Shown one piece after another: positions 50,920 to 58,845 of a DNA stretch of 64,000 bases. How positions within the stretch are numbered: the first letter of the stretch is position 1; the number at the start of each line of letters is the position of its first letter. Made by a program: the position numbers and the translations under genes. The notes below the pieces were generated by a model. That model was not told the DNA's origin, did no database searches, and was given only the letters and a program-made list of their open reading frames with translations. Source of the DNA: Aggregicoccus sp. 17bor-14 (lineage in GTDB: Bacteria; Myxococcota; Myxococcia; Myxococcales; Myxococcaceae); NCBI RefSeq assembly GCF_009659535.1, contig NZ_VJZZ01000018.1:57851-121850 (forward strand). Direction: 5' to 3'.

Positions 50920-52589
50920 GCCTCCCCGTGCCGAACCTCCCCCTCTTCGTGCGTCCGCTGCTGCTCTCCTCCCTCCTGCTGCTGTGCGCCTGCGCCTCCA
51001 GCGCCGCGCGCGAGAAGGGAGGCCTGGTGCGCGCGCGCGTGGACGCGAGCGCGCTGCAGAAGGCGCAGCGCGGCGAGCGCTACGCGCTGGTCATCGGCAT
51101 CGGCCACTTCGAGGACGGGGCTTGGGGCAACCTGCGCTACGCGGAGAAGGACGCGGAGGACCTCGCGCGCGTGCTGCGCGACCCGCAGCGCGGGGGCTTT
51201 CGCGAGGTGACGGTGCTCACCGGCGAGGCCGCCACGCGCGAGCGCGTGCGCAAGGCGCTCGGGGACCTGGAGGCGCGGCCGCTGCGCGAGCAGGACGTGG
51301 TGCTCATCTACGTGTCCAGCCACGGCACGCTCGCGCGCGACGTGCGTGGCGAGCTGCAGCGCTTCCTCGTCACCAGCGACGCCCAGCTCGCCCAGGTGGC
51401 GGACACGGCGCTGGAGACGCGCGAGCTGGAGGACGCGCTCGGCCGGCTCACCAGCCGCCGGCGCGTGCTGGTGCTCGCCACCTGCCACTCGGGCAGCGGC
51501 AAGAGCCTGCTGCCCGCGCAGGTGCGCGCGGAGCTGGAGCGGCTCAAGGGCCCCCTGCCCCCGCCTCCGCTCGAGGAGGGCAGCCGCGCCTCGCTCGTGC
51601 TCAGCGCGAGCGACTGGAGCGAGGCGGCGCGCGAGGACGACGCGCTGGCCAACGACGTGTACACGCACTTCCTCGTGGAGGCGCTGGACGGCAGCGGCGA
51701 CCGCAACCTGGACGGCGCGGTGAGCGCCACCGAGGCGCACGACTACGCGCGCCGCCGCACCTACGCCTATACGCAGGGCCGCCAGCGCCCCAGCGCGCAC
51801 ATCCAGGAGGTGGGCGCAGACCCCGTGCTGCTCTCCGGCGAGCTCACCCGCCCCGGCCAGCCCGAGCTCTTCAGCTACGGCGGGCGGCTGGAGGGCTTCA
51901 CCCTCAAGGTGGACGGCAAGGCGGCCGGCGAGCTGCCCGGCGGCGTGAGCGTGCCCGCGGGCAAGCGCGAGGTGGAGCTGCTCAAGGGAGGCCAGCGGCT
52001 GTGGAGCGGCAGCCTCGACCTGCAGCCCGGAGAGCGGCGCGAGCTGGAGGGGCTGCTCGTCGCCGAGGCGCGCGCGCGCACCACGCTGCTCGTGGGCGGC
52101 CAGGCCCTCACCTCGCTGGGCTCCACGCGGCAGGAGCTCTTGCCCGGCGCGCTGATGGCGGGCGCGGGCGTGTGGATGCCGGAGCGGCTGCTGGACGGGA
52201 GGCTGGACGTGTGGGCGGACGCGGCGGCGGGCGGGGCCTCGCACGCGCTGAGCGTGCCCACGGGCGGCAGCGTGCCGATGCGCCAGCGCACCATCTCCGT
52301 GGGCGCCGCGGTGGGGCACACCTGGTACCTCGGCCCGGTGGGGCTCTCCACGGGTCCGCGGCTCGCGGCGCTGTGGATGGAGCGCGGCTTCACCCTGCCC
52401 CTCTACACCGAGCAGGAGCACTATTTGACCCTCGCGCCCGGCTGGCTCGCGGCCGCCTCGCTCCCGGTGAGCCGGCACCTGGTGCTGATGCTGCAGGGCC
52501 AGGTGCAGTGGAGCTTCCTCCCGCTCGACGGGCAGACGCGCACGGTGCCCATGGCGAGCGCAGGGCTCTACGGAGGCTACCGGTTCTGA
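50916..52589 (+). CDS. caspase-like (peptidase C14) lipoprotein with C-terminal barrel-like domain
   Basis: 557 residues from GTG 50916, overlapping the previous stop. Lipobox at LLLLCACAS (Cys26). The caspase p20-type core spans about 50-280: RYALVIGIGHFEDGAWGNLR, catalytic His136 in LIYVSSHGTLA, and Cys190 in VLVLATCHSGSG, followed by a p10-like segment (SLVLSASDWSEAAREDD). Then come a PEGA-like region and a C-terminal 150 residues with alternating hydrophobic strands ending in GGYRF, like an outer-membrane protein. Clan CD peptidases cut after basic or acidic residues; the specificity here is unknown. Confidence 0.85.
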   Translation: MSLPVPNLPLFVRPLLLSSLLLLCACASSAAREKGGLVRARVDASALQKAQRGERYALVIGIGHFEDGAWGNLRYAEKDAEDLARVLRDPQRGGFREVTVLTGEAATRERVRKALGDLEARPLREQDVVLIYVSSHGTLARDVRGELQRFLVTSDAQLAQVADTALETRELEDALGRLTSRRRVLVLATCHSGSGKSLLPAQVRAELERLKGPLPPPPLEEGSRASLVLSASDWSEAAREDDALANDVYTHFLVEALDGSGDRNLDGAVSATEAHDYARRRTYAYTQGRQRPSAHIQEVGADPVLLSGELTRPGQPELFSYGGRLEGFTLKVDGKAAGELPGGVSVPAGKREVELLKGGQRLWSGSLDLQPGERRELEGLLVAEARARTTLLVGGQALTSLGSTRQELLPGALMAGAGVWMPERLLDGRLDVWADAAAGGASHALSVPTGGSVPMRQRTISVGAAVGHTWYLGPVGLSTGPRLAALWMERGFTLPLYTEQEHYLTLAPGWLAAASLPVSRHLVLMLQGQVQWSFLPLDGQTRTVPMASAGLYGGYRF

Positions 52590-53191
52590 TGCGCACCCTG
52601 ACCGCGGTCTCGCTTCTCGTGCTGCTCGCCGCCTGCGGCGATGGCTTCCACAACCAGCCGCTGGGGCGCGCGGAGCTGCGCGGGCGCGTGGTGGGGGCGG
52701 ACCCCGCGGTGGCCTCCGTGAGCGTGCTGCCCGGAGACGCGGCGAGCGCGGATGGCGGCGTGGGCGCCGCGCCGCTGGCCACCGTGGGCGTGGACGCGGA
52801 GGGACGCTTCGTGGTGCCGGACGTGCCGGCCACGCGCGTGACGCTCTACGTGGTGGGCTCTCCCTCGCAGGCGCTCTACCTCACGGTGGACCTGCAGCCC
52901 GCGCAGGTGACGGACGTAGGGGACGTGACGCTGCAGAGCGCCGCGAGCCTCACCGTGGTGGTGCGCGACGACGCGGGGCGCCTGCTGCCGGGCGCCGAGG
53001 TGGACGTGGACGGCACGCCCTTCGGCCGGCAGACCACCGACACCGCCGGCAGCGCCCTCTTCAGCCCGGTGGCCGCCGCCTGCTACCGCATCCGCGTGCG
53101 CGCCGAGGGCTTCCTGGACGCGGAGCTCAGCCGCTGCGTCTCCACCGGCGAGGCCGTGCAGGTGGACGTGACGCTGCAGCCCAAGCGCTGA
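52589..53191 (+). CDS. carboxypeptidase-regulatory-like lipoprotein
   Basis: 200 residues; the ATG overlaps the caspase stop (TGATG). Lipobox SLLVLLAACGD. Two Ig-like repeats: AELRGRVVGADPAVASVSVL with GRFVVPDVPATRVTLYVVG, and SLTVVVRDDAGRLLPGAEVD with GSALFSPVAAACYRIRVRAEG. These match the carboxypeptidase regulatory-like (CarbopepD_reg) fold common on bacterial surfaces. No enzyme residues. It may be a partner, substrate or scaffold of the caspase-like lipoprotein. Confidence 0.8.
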   Translation: MRTLTAVSLLVLLAACGDGFHNQPLGRAELRGRVVGADPAVASVSVLPGDAASADGGVGAAPLATVGVDAEGRFVVPDVPATRVTLYVVGSPSQALYLTVDLQPAQVTDVGDVTLQSAASLTVVVRDDAGRLLPGAEVDVDGTPFGRQTTDTAGSALFSPVAAACYRIRVRAEGFLDAELSRCVSTGEAVQVDVTLQPKR

Positions 53192-53225
53192 ACGCGGGTG
53201 CGGCCAGGCTGCCGCTGGCGCAGGC

Positions 53226-53249
53226 CTCTCACGAGCATTAGGGTGAGAG
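53226..53249. promoter_or_regulatory. palindrome overlapping the toxin-antitoxin leader
   Basis: CTCTCAC, ten bases, then GTGAGAG (53226-53232 and 53243-53249), ending two bases before the ATG of the MNT gene at 53252. It overlaps the probable ribosome binding site, so it could be an operator for autoregulation or an mRNA hairpin (inference). Confidence 0.45.
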
Positions 53250-53251
53250 AC

Positions 53252-53602
53252 ATGGTCGTCGCGAGCACAGGGATGCCGCTGAGCCCGGAGCTGCAACGGG
53301 CGCTGGGCAATTACAAATCCCGGCTCCTGGAACGTTTCGGGAACAGGCTGGAGCGCGTCGCCCTGTTCGGCTCCCGCGCGCGAGGCGATGCGCACGAAGA
53401 CTCGGACGTGGACGTGCTGGTGCTCATCCACGGCGCAAGTGGTCTCGAAGAGCGAGAGGCGGCGCAGCTCGCGGGTGACGTCGCGGTGCAGGACGGAGTG
53501 TGGCTCTCGCCTGCCGTGTACTCGGCCGAGCACTACGCGTACCTGAAGCGCATCGCGAGCCCCTTTGCCCAGTCTCTCGAGCGGGAGCAGCGACCGCTGT
53601 GA
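53252..53602 (+). CDS. MNT-type nucleotidyltransferase (MntA-like antitoxin)
   Basis: 116 residues from ATG 53252. Minimal nucleotidyltransferase fold with the motif FGSRARGDAHEDSDVDVLVL (GSxxRG...SDxD), residues about 42-60. In MNT-HEPN systems this enzyme neutralises the HEPN ribonuclease by adding AMP residues. Its stop overlaps the GTG of the HEPN gene by four bases. The order antitoxin-then-toxin fits this class. Confidence 0.85.
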   Translation: MVVASTGMPLSPELQRALGNYKSRLLERFGNRLERVALFGSRARGDAHEDSDVDVLVLIHGASGLEEREAAQLAGDVAVQDGVWLSPAVYSAEHYAYLKRIASPFAQSLEREQRPL

Positions 53603-54006
53603 CCCCCGAGCAACTGCGGCTGAACGTGGCGCTGGAGGTTGAGCGGGGCGACCAGGCGCTCAGTGCCGCCGAGGCCCTGGTCCAGGCGCAGCTTCCGTAC
53701 GACGCGGCATCGCGCGCGTACTACGCTGCCTTCCACTTCGCCCGAGCACTGTGCCTCGCCGCCGGTGAGGCGCCGGTCAGCCATCGCGGCGTGGCGCACC
53801 TTCTCTCGTTGCTCTACGTGCGCACCGCGGTCCTGCCCCCCGACACGAGCCGGCTGTATGCAGGACTGCAGCGCTATCGCGAGTCCGCCGACTACGACGC
53901 GGCCTTCGTGCTGGATGCAGCGGGCACCGCGCAGGCGCTCGATGACGCGAAGGTGCTGGTGGAGCGCTGTCGCACGTGGCTGCGCTCGCAGGCTCTGGTC
54001 GACTGA
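53599..54006 (+). CDS. HEPN-domain protein (toxin partner, UPF0332-like)
   Basis: 135 residues from GTG 53599. A four-helix HEPN protein of the UPF0332 type: LPYDAASRAYYAAFHFARAL, then APVSHRGVAHLLSLLY, and TAQALDDAKVLVERCRTWLR. The RxxxH-like element in SHRGVAHLL may correspond to the ribonuclease centre, but the canonical R-x4-6-H is not clear. A toxin role is inferred from the coupling to the MNT gene. Confidence 0.8.
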   Translation: MTPEQLRLNVALEVERGDQALSAAEALVQAQLPYDAASRAYYAAFHFARALCLAAGEAPVSHRGVAHLLSLLYVRTAVLPPDTSRLYAGLQRYRESADYDAAFVLDAAGTAQALDDAKVLVERCRTWLRSQALVD

Positions 54007-54088
54007 GGTCAGGTTCGCGCGCGCGTCACGCGCGTATCACGAGCGCCCGGTACTCCGGCTGCACCTCGCAGCACGGAGAACCCGACGC

Positions 54089-54499
54089 ATGAACCGCACC
54101 CTGAAGCTCCTCGCCCTCTCGCTCACCCTCGCCCTCACCGCCTGCGGTGGCGACGACACCACCGGCCCACGCGACACGGGCGACACCGGGGGCACGGGCG
54201 GCAGCAGCTCGCACCTCGGCGGCACCGCGACGGCCTACGGCGCCTGCGACAACCCGCAGAGCCCGCCGAGCACCTGCTACACCTACGTGGGCAGCAGCTG
54301 GGCGGGGCAGACCGCCTCCGCCGAGTGCTCGGGCGAGAAGGGCACCTTCTCCGCCACCCAGGGCTGCACGGGCTCGGGCCGCGGCGGGCGCTGCACCCTC
54401 TTCGCCGGCACGGCGAACGAGTACGTGGCGCACTGCTACCTGAGCACCAGCCAGTGCCAGCAGACCTGCAACGGCATCGGCGACTTCAGCGCCAACTAG
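54089..54499 (+). CDS. small Cys-containing lipoprotein
   Basis: 136 residues. Lipobox LALSLTLALTACGGD, then a Gly/Thr linker (TGDTGGTGGSSS). The mature part has several Cys in a compact layout (YGACDNPQSPPSTCYTYVG; AECSGEKGTFSATQGCTGSG; YLSTSQCQQTCNGIGDFSAN). It is predicted disulphide-bonded. No known family. It is convergent to the aminopeptidase gene. Confidence 0.75.
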   Translation: MNRTLKLLALSLTLALTACGGDDTTGPRDTGDTGGTGGSSSHLGGTATAYGACDNPQSPPSTCYTYVGSSWAGQTASAECSGEKGTFSATQGCTGSGRGGRCTLFAGTANEYVAHCYLSTSQCQQTCNGIGDFSAN

Positions 54500-54516
54500 C
54501 GCGCGCGGGCAGCGCC

Positions 54517-55518
54517 TCAGTTGCCCGTGGGCAGGGTGAGGATCTCCACGCCCGTGTCGGTGACGAGCACGGTGTGCTCGTACTGCGCGCTGCGGCTGCC
54601 GTCCGCGGTGACGGCGGTCCAGCCGTCGTTCCACGTGCGGTGCTGCCAGTCGCCGAGGCTGAGCATGGGCTCGATGGTGAAGACCATGCCGGGCTCCATC
54701 ACCGTGTCCGCCTCCTTCTCGTAGTAGTGCGGAATCTGCAGCGCGGTGTGGAAGCGCTCGCCGATGCCGTGGCCGCAGTAGGCGCGCACCACGCCGAGCT
54801 TGTGCTCGGTGGCGAGCGTCTCGATGGCGCGGCCGATGTCGCTGATGGGCCGGCCTGGCTTCACCGCCTCGATGCCGCGCATGAGGCAGTCGTAGGTCAC
54901 CCGCATCAGGCGCGCGCTCTCGTCGTCCACCTTGCCCACCGCGAAGGTGGCGTTGGTGTCGCCGTGCATGCCGTCCAGGTAGATGGTGACGTCGAGGTTG
55001 ACGATGTCCCCCTCCTCGAGCGCGCGGTTGTCCGGGATGCCGTGGCAGATGACCTCGTTGACCGAGGTGCACACGCTCTTGGGGAAGCCGTGGTAGTTGA
55101 GCGGGCTGGGGTAGCCGCCCTTCTTCAGCGTGAGCTCGTGCACCAGCGCGTCCAGCGCGTCCGTGGTGATGCCCGGGCGCACGTGGGTGCCGGCCTCGCG
55201 CAGGATGTCCGCGCCGGCGCGGCAGGCGCGCCGCATGCGCTCGAGCTTCTCACCCGTGAGCTTCACCTTCTCGTCGTCCGCCTCGCCGCCGCGCGCCGGG
55301 CGCCCGGTGCGCGCGTAGTCGGGCCGCGGGATGTTCGCGGGCACCTCGCGGCGCGGGCTGATGAGGCCGGGCTTGAGCCGGCGCGCGTCCGCCCCCGAGC
55401 GCTCGCTGCGCACCGCCACGCTGTCCGCGCCGCGGTGGCACTTCTTGTACTTCTCCCCGCTGCCGCACCAGCACGCGTCGTTGGGCCGGGGAAGCTGGAC
55501 TGGACGGAGCTCGTTCAT
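54517..55518 (-). CDS. map: type I methionine aminopeptidase with SEC-C zinc motif
   Basis: 333 residues. An N-terminal SEC-C motif ([18 protein letters not shown]) that in related proteins binds zinc and the ribosome, then a linker of about 60 residues, then the MetAP domain: [20 protein letters not shown], metal ligands in [39 protein letters not shown], and [14 protein letters not shown] with a final [12 protein letters not shown]. It removes the initiator methionine from nascent chains. Large, long-form MetAP. The nearby kinase operon is divergent from it. Confidence 0.95.
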   Translation of the reverse strand: MNELRPVQLPRPNDACWCGSGEKYKKCHRGADSVAVRSERSGADARRLKPGLISPRREVPANIPRPDYARTGRPARGGEADDEKVKLTGEKLERMRRACRAGADILREAGTHVRPGITTDALDALVHELTLKKGGYPSPLNYHGFPKSVCTSVNEVICHGIPDNRALEEGDIVNLDVTIYLDGMHGDTNATFAVGKVDDESARLMRVTYDCLMRGIEAVKPGRPISDIGRAIETLATEHKLGVVRAYCGHGIGERFHTALQIPHYYEKEADTVMEPGMVFTIEPMLSLGDWQHRTWNDGWTAVTADGSRSAQYEHTVLVTDTGVEILTLPTGN

Positions 55519-55813
55519 GGGGCCTGCTCATAACGCAAAGCCCCGTCGCGGCGCCGGCATTCGCACGCGGGCCGCACCCCGCCGCGCGCGCCTGGGGACC
55601 TGCGGCCGTCCGCCTGCCTGCTCGCCTGCACCCCGCGTGAGGGCGCAGAGGCTGCGCCGGGGCGCAGGGTTTGCGCGCAGTGCGGGCGCGCCGCCCCCTG
55701 AGGCGCCCCGGGGACCGCAGGCCCGGGCTTTGCTCAGGGCGGACGCCATGGCCGAGCTCCCTGCGCTTCCCCGTCGCGAATGGCCCGAGCGCCCGCTAGC
55801 GTTGAGGTTCACC

Positions 55814-56980
55814 ATGCCCGAGAACGTGTTCGAGGAGCTCAAGCACTACGTCGGTTTCTCGGAGGACGACGGCGCGGCGCTGCGCGCGCTGCACCCGCTG
55901 GCCAATGCGCACTTCGAGCGCATCGCGGACGTCTTCTACCGCCGCATCCTGGACCACCCCGAGGCGCGCAAGGCGCTGGAGGGCGGCGAGAGCCAGGTGG
56001 GGCACCTGAAGGTCACGCTGCAGGCCTGGATGGACACCCTGCTGCAGGGCCCCTGGGACGACGCCTACTTCGAGCGCCGCTGCCGCATCGGCCGCGTGCA
56101 CGTGCGCATCAGCCTGCCGCAGCACTACATGTTCGGCGCGATGAACCTGCTGCGCCGCGAGCTGACGGACGTGCTCGACGAGTCGCTCCAGGGAAAGGAC
56201 GGAGAGCGCACCCGGCTGCGGCGCGCGCTGGGGAAGATCCTCGACCTGGAGCTGGCCATCATGCTGCACACCTACCGCGAGGACCTGCTCGCGCAGAACG
56301 CGCGCGCCGAGCGCCTGGCCACCTTCGGCCAGCTGGTGGGCTCCATCGGCCACGAGCTGCGAAACCCCCTGGGCGTCATCGAGACCTCGCTGTTCATCCT
56401 CAAGGGCCGCCCCGCGGCGAGCGAGGACGCGCGCGTGGCGAAGCACCTGGAGCGCATCGGCGAGCAGGTGGGCGTGGCGAACCACATCGTCAGCAGCCTG
56501 CTGGACATGATCCGCGACCGCCCGCTCGCGCGCGCTCCGGTGCAGCTGCAGGAGGTGTGGGACTCGGCGCTCGAGGCCGTCACCCGCCCCGAGGGCGTGC
56601 GCGTGCAGAGCGAGGGGCTCGCGCAGCTGCCCACGCTGCAGGGCGACGCCGTGCAGCTGCGCCAGGTGTTCGTGAACCTGGTGGAGAACAGCGTGCAGGC
56701 CCTCGGCGAGAGCGGCGAGGTGCGGCTCACGGCCGCGCAGGCGGACGGCGAGGTGCGCCTCGCGCTCGAGGACAGCGGGCCCGGGCTGGACCCCACCATC
56801 CGCGCGCGCGTCTTCGAGCCGCTGATGACGACCAAGGCGCGCGGGCTGGGCCTCGGGCTCTCGCTGGTGCGCCGCATCCTCGAGCGCCACGGAGGGAGCA
56901 TCGCGTACGTGCCCAAGGCAGGAGCCCTCGGAGGCGCGCGCTTCGAGCTGCGGCTGCCCGTCTCGGGAGAGGTGAAGTGA
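55814..56980 (+). CDS. globin-coupled histidine kinase
   Basis: 388 residues from ATG 55814, after GAGG. Residues about 5-155 are a protoglobin-type sensor globin: [39 protein letters not shown], and proximal His96 in [19 protein letters not shown]. HisKA with His180 in [19 protein letters not shown] and HATPase_c ([30 protein letters not shown]) follow. It should bind haem and sense oxygen or a similar gas. No membrane segment. It heads a coupled operon with a tandem-receiver protein and a receiver-kinase. Confidence 0.9.
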   Translation: MPENVFEELKHYVGFSEDDGAALRALHPLANAHFERIADVFYRRILDHPEARKALEGGESQVGHLKVTLQAWMDTLLQGPWDDAYFERRCRIGRVHVRISLPQHYMFGAMNLLRRELTDVLDESLQGKDGERTRLRRALGKILDLELAIMLHTYREDLLAQNARAERLATFGQLVGSIGHELRNPLGVIETSLFILKGRPAASEDARVAKHLERIGEQVGVANHIVSSLLDMIRDRPLARAPVQLQEVWDSALEAVTRPEGVRVQSEGLAQLPTLQGDAVQLRQVFVNLVENSVQALGESGEVRLTAAQADGEVRLALEDSGPGLDPTIRARVFEPLMTTKARGLGLGLSLVRRILERHGGSIAYVPKAGALGGARFELRLPVSGEVK

Positions 56981-57681
56981 TGGGCCGCTTCCTCCTGCTC
57001 GACGACAACCAGGCCTTCGCGGAGAACCTCGCGGAGATCCTCGAGGACGCGGGGCACGAGACCACTGTGGTCACCACCGGCGAGGAGGCGCTGCAGGCCG
57101 CGCAGCGCCAGCGCTACGACGCGCTGCTCACCGACATGCGCATGCCGGGGATGAGCGGCGCGGCGGCGGTGCACCACCTGCGCAAGGTGGACCCGGGCCT
57201 TGCCGCCATCGTCATCACCGCGCATCCGGGCGAGCGCGACCTGGAGCGCGCGCGCAACGAGGGCGTGCTCGCGGTGCTGCCCAAGCCGGTGCCCATGCGC
57301 GCGCTGGTGGAGCTGCTCTCGCGCGCACGGCGCGACGGGCTGGTGGTGCTGGTGGAGGACGATCCGGGCCTGCTCGACAACCTCACCGAGGTGCTGCGCG
57401 GCAAGGGCTTCACCGCAGTGACGGCCTCCTCGCTGCTGGAGATGGCGCGCCTCGAGGAGCTGCGCCCCTTCGCGGCCCTGGTGGACCTGCGCGTGCCCGG
57501 CGGCCCCGACGGCGAGGCGCTGCGCCGCGTGCGCGAGCGCTTCCCCGAGCTGCCCACCTTCGTGGTCACCGCCCACCCGGAGGCGCTGCCCCACGACTTC
57601 GGCGGCACCGTGGTGGCCAAGCCCTTCGACACGGGCAAGCTGCTCGCCGCGCTGGAGCAGGCGCACGAGGGGCGCGCGTGA
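56980..57681 (+). CDS. tandem-receiver response regulator
   Basis: 233 residues. REC1 (about 1-115): FLLLDDNQAFAENLAEILED, LLTDMRMPGMSG, AVLPKPVPM. REC2 (about 120-230): VVLVEDDPGLLDNLTEVL, ALVDLRVPGGPDG, FVVTAHPE, VAKPFDTGKL. Both keep the acid pocket, phospho-Asp, Thr and Lys. No output domain is present. Start ATG 56980 overlaps the kinase stop by one base. Probably a phosphotransfer hub for the operon. Confidence 0.88.
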   Translation: MGRFLLLDDNQAFAENLAEILEDAGHETTVVTTGEEALQAAQRQRYDALLTDMRMPGMSGAAAVHHLRKVDPGLAAIVITAHPGERDLERARNEGVLAVLPKPVPMRALVELLSRARRDGLVVLVEDDPGLLDNLTEVLRGKGFTAVTASSLLEMARLEELRPFAALVDLRVPGGPDGEALRRVRERFPELPTFVVTAHPEALPHDFGGTVVAKPFDTGKLLAALEQAHEGRA

Positions 57682-58793
57682 GGCCCGCGCACCTGCAGGA
57701 GGCCGCCGTGCCCCACCGCCCGCGCGTGCTGGTGGTGGACGACAACGCGCAGCTGCTCGACAACATGCAGGAGTTGCTCGAGGACGCGGGCTACGACGTC
57801 TCCACCGCGGGCAGCTGCGCGGGCGCGCTGGAGCGCGCGCGCGCGGGCTTCGACGTGGCGCTGGTGGACCTGCGGCTGCCGGACGGCCAGGGCACGGCGC
57901 TCGCGCCGCGGCTCAAGGAGCAGGTGCCGGACGGCGAGGTGGTGCTGCTCACCGGCCTGGGCACGCTGGAGACGGCGGTGGCGGCGGTGCGCTCGGGGGC
58001 GTGCGCGTACCTGCTCAAGCCGTGTGCGACGCCGGAGCTCCTGCTCACGTTGGAGCAGGCGCTGCGCCAGGTGCGGCTGCACCGCGAGAAGCGCGAGCTC
58101 GCCCGGCGCGCGCAGGTGACGGAGAAGCTCGCGGCGGTGGGCACGCTGACGGCCGGACTGAGCCACGAGATCCGCAACCCGCTGAATGCGGCCGCGCTGC
58201 AGCTCACGGTGCTCGAGCGGCGGGTGCGCAAGCTGGAGGCGCAGGCGCAGGAGCCGCTGCTCGAGCCGCTCTTGCTGGTGCGCGACGAGATCCGCCGCCT
58301 CGACCACATCCTGGAGGACTTCCTGCAGTTCGCGCGGCCGCGCGAGTTCCAGCCGAACCCGGTGGACGTGGGCGCGCTGCTCGCGCGGGTGCAGAGCCTG
58401 CTCTCCGGTCAGGCGGAGCAGAAGGGCGTGGCGCTGGTGGCCGAGCCCACGCAGGCGGGCGCGGTGCGCGGGGACGAGGAGCGGCTGCGGCAGGTGCTCT
58501 TGAACCTCGCGCTCAACGCGCTGGAGGCGACCCCCGCCGGAGGCCGCGTGCGCTTCAGCGCCGAGGCCCACGGGGACGAGGTGACCCTGCTCGTGGACGA
58601 CACGGGCCCCGGGATTCCACCCAAGGTGCGAGAGCGGCTCTTCGAGCCCTTCTTCACCACGAAGGCGAGCGGCAGCGGCCTGGGGCTCTCCATCGTGCAC
58701 GCCATCGTCACGCAGCACGGCGGCAGCATCGAGGTGGGAGACGGCCCGCTCGGCGGCGCCCGCTTCACCGTGCGGCTGCCGGCGGCCGAGTAG
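57678..58793 (+). CDS. receiver-histidine kinase (REC-HisKA-HATPase)
   Basis: 371 residues from GTG 57678, overlapping the previous stop by four bases. An N-terminal receiver (about 15-130; VLVVDDNAQLLDNMQELLED; VALVDLRLPDGQG; AYLLKPCATPE) is fused to HisKA with His163 in LTAGLSHEIRNPLNAAALQ and HATPase_c (LLNLALNALEATPAGG; TKASGSGLGLSIVHAIVTQHGG). The arrangement is of the response-activated kinase type. Third in the globin-kinase operon; no DNA-binding output is seen, so the final target lies elsewhere. Confidence 0.88.
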   Translation: MRPAHLQEAAVPHRPRVLVVDDNAQLLDNMQELLEDAGYDVSTAGSCAGALERARAGFDVALVDLRLPDGQGTALAPRLKEQVPDGEVVLLTGLGTLETAVAAVRSGACAYLLKPCATPELLLTLEQALRQVRLHREKRELARRAQVTEKLAAVGTLTAGLSHEIRNPLNAAALQLTVLERRVRKLEAQAQEPLLEPLLLVRDEIRRLDHILEDFLQFARPREFQPNPVDVGALLARVQSLLSGQAEQKGVALVAEPTQAGAVRGDEERLRQVLLNLALNALEATPAGGRVRFSAEAHGDEVTLLVDDTGPGIPPKVRERLFEPFFTTKASGSGLGLSIVHAIVTQHGGSIEVGDGPLGGARFTVRLPAAE

Positions 58794-58836
58794 TCACGAG
58801 AGAGCGCAGCTGCGTCAGTGTCCCCTCTCCCTCTGG

Positions 58837-58845
58837 GAGAGGGTC
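58837..58845 (+). repeat. target site duplication, left copy
   Basis: GAGAGGGTC, identical to the bases at 60345-60353. It is the last part of the REP stem, duplicated on insertion. Confidence 0.9.
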
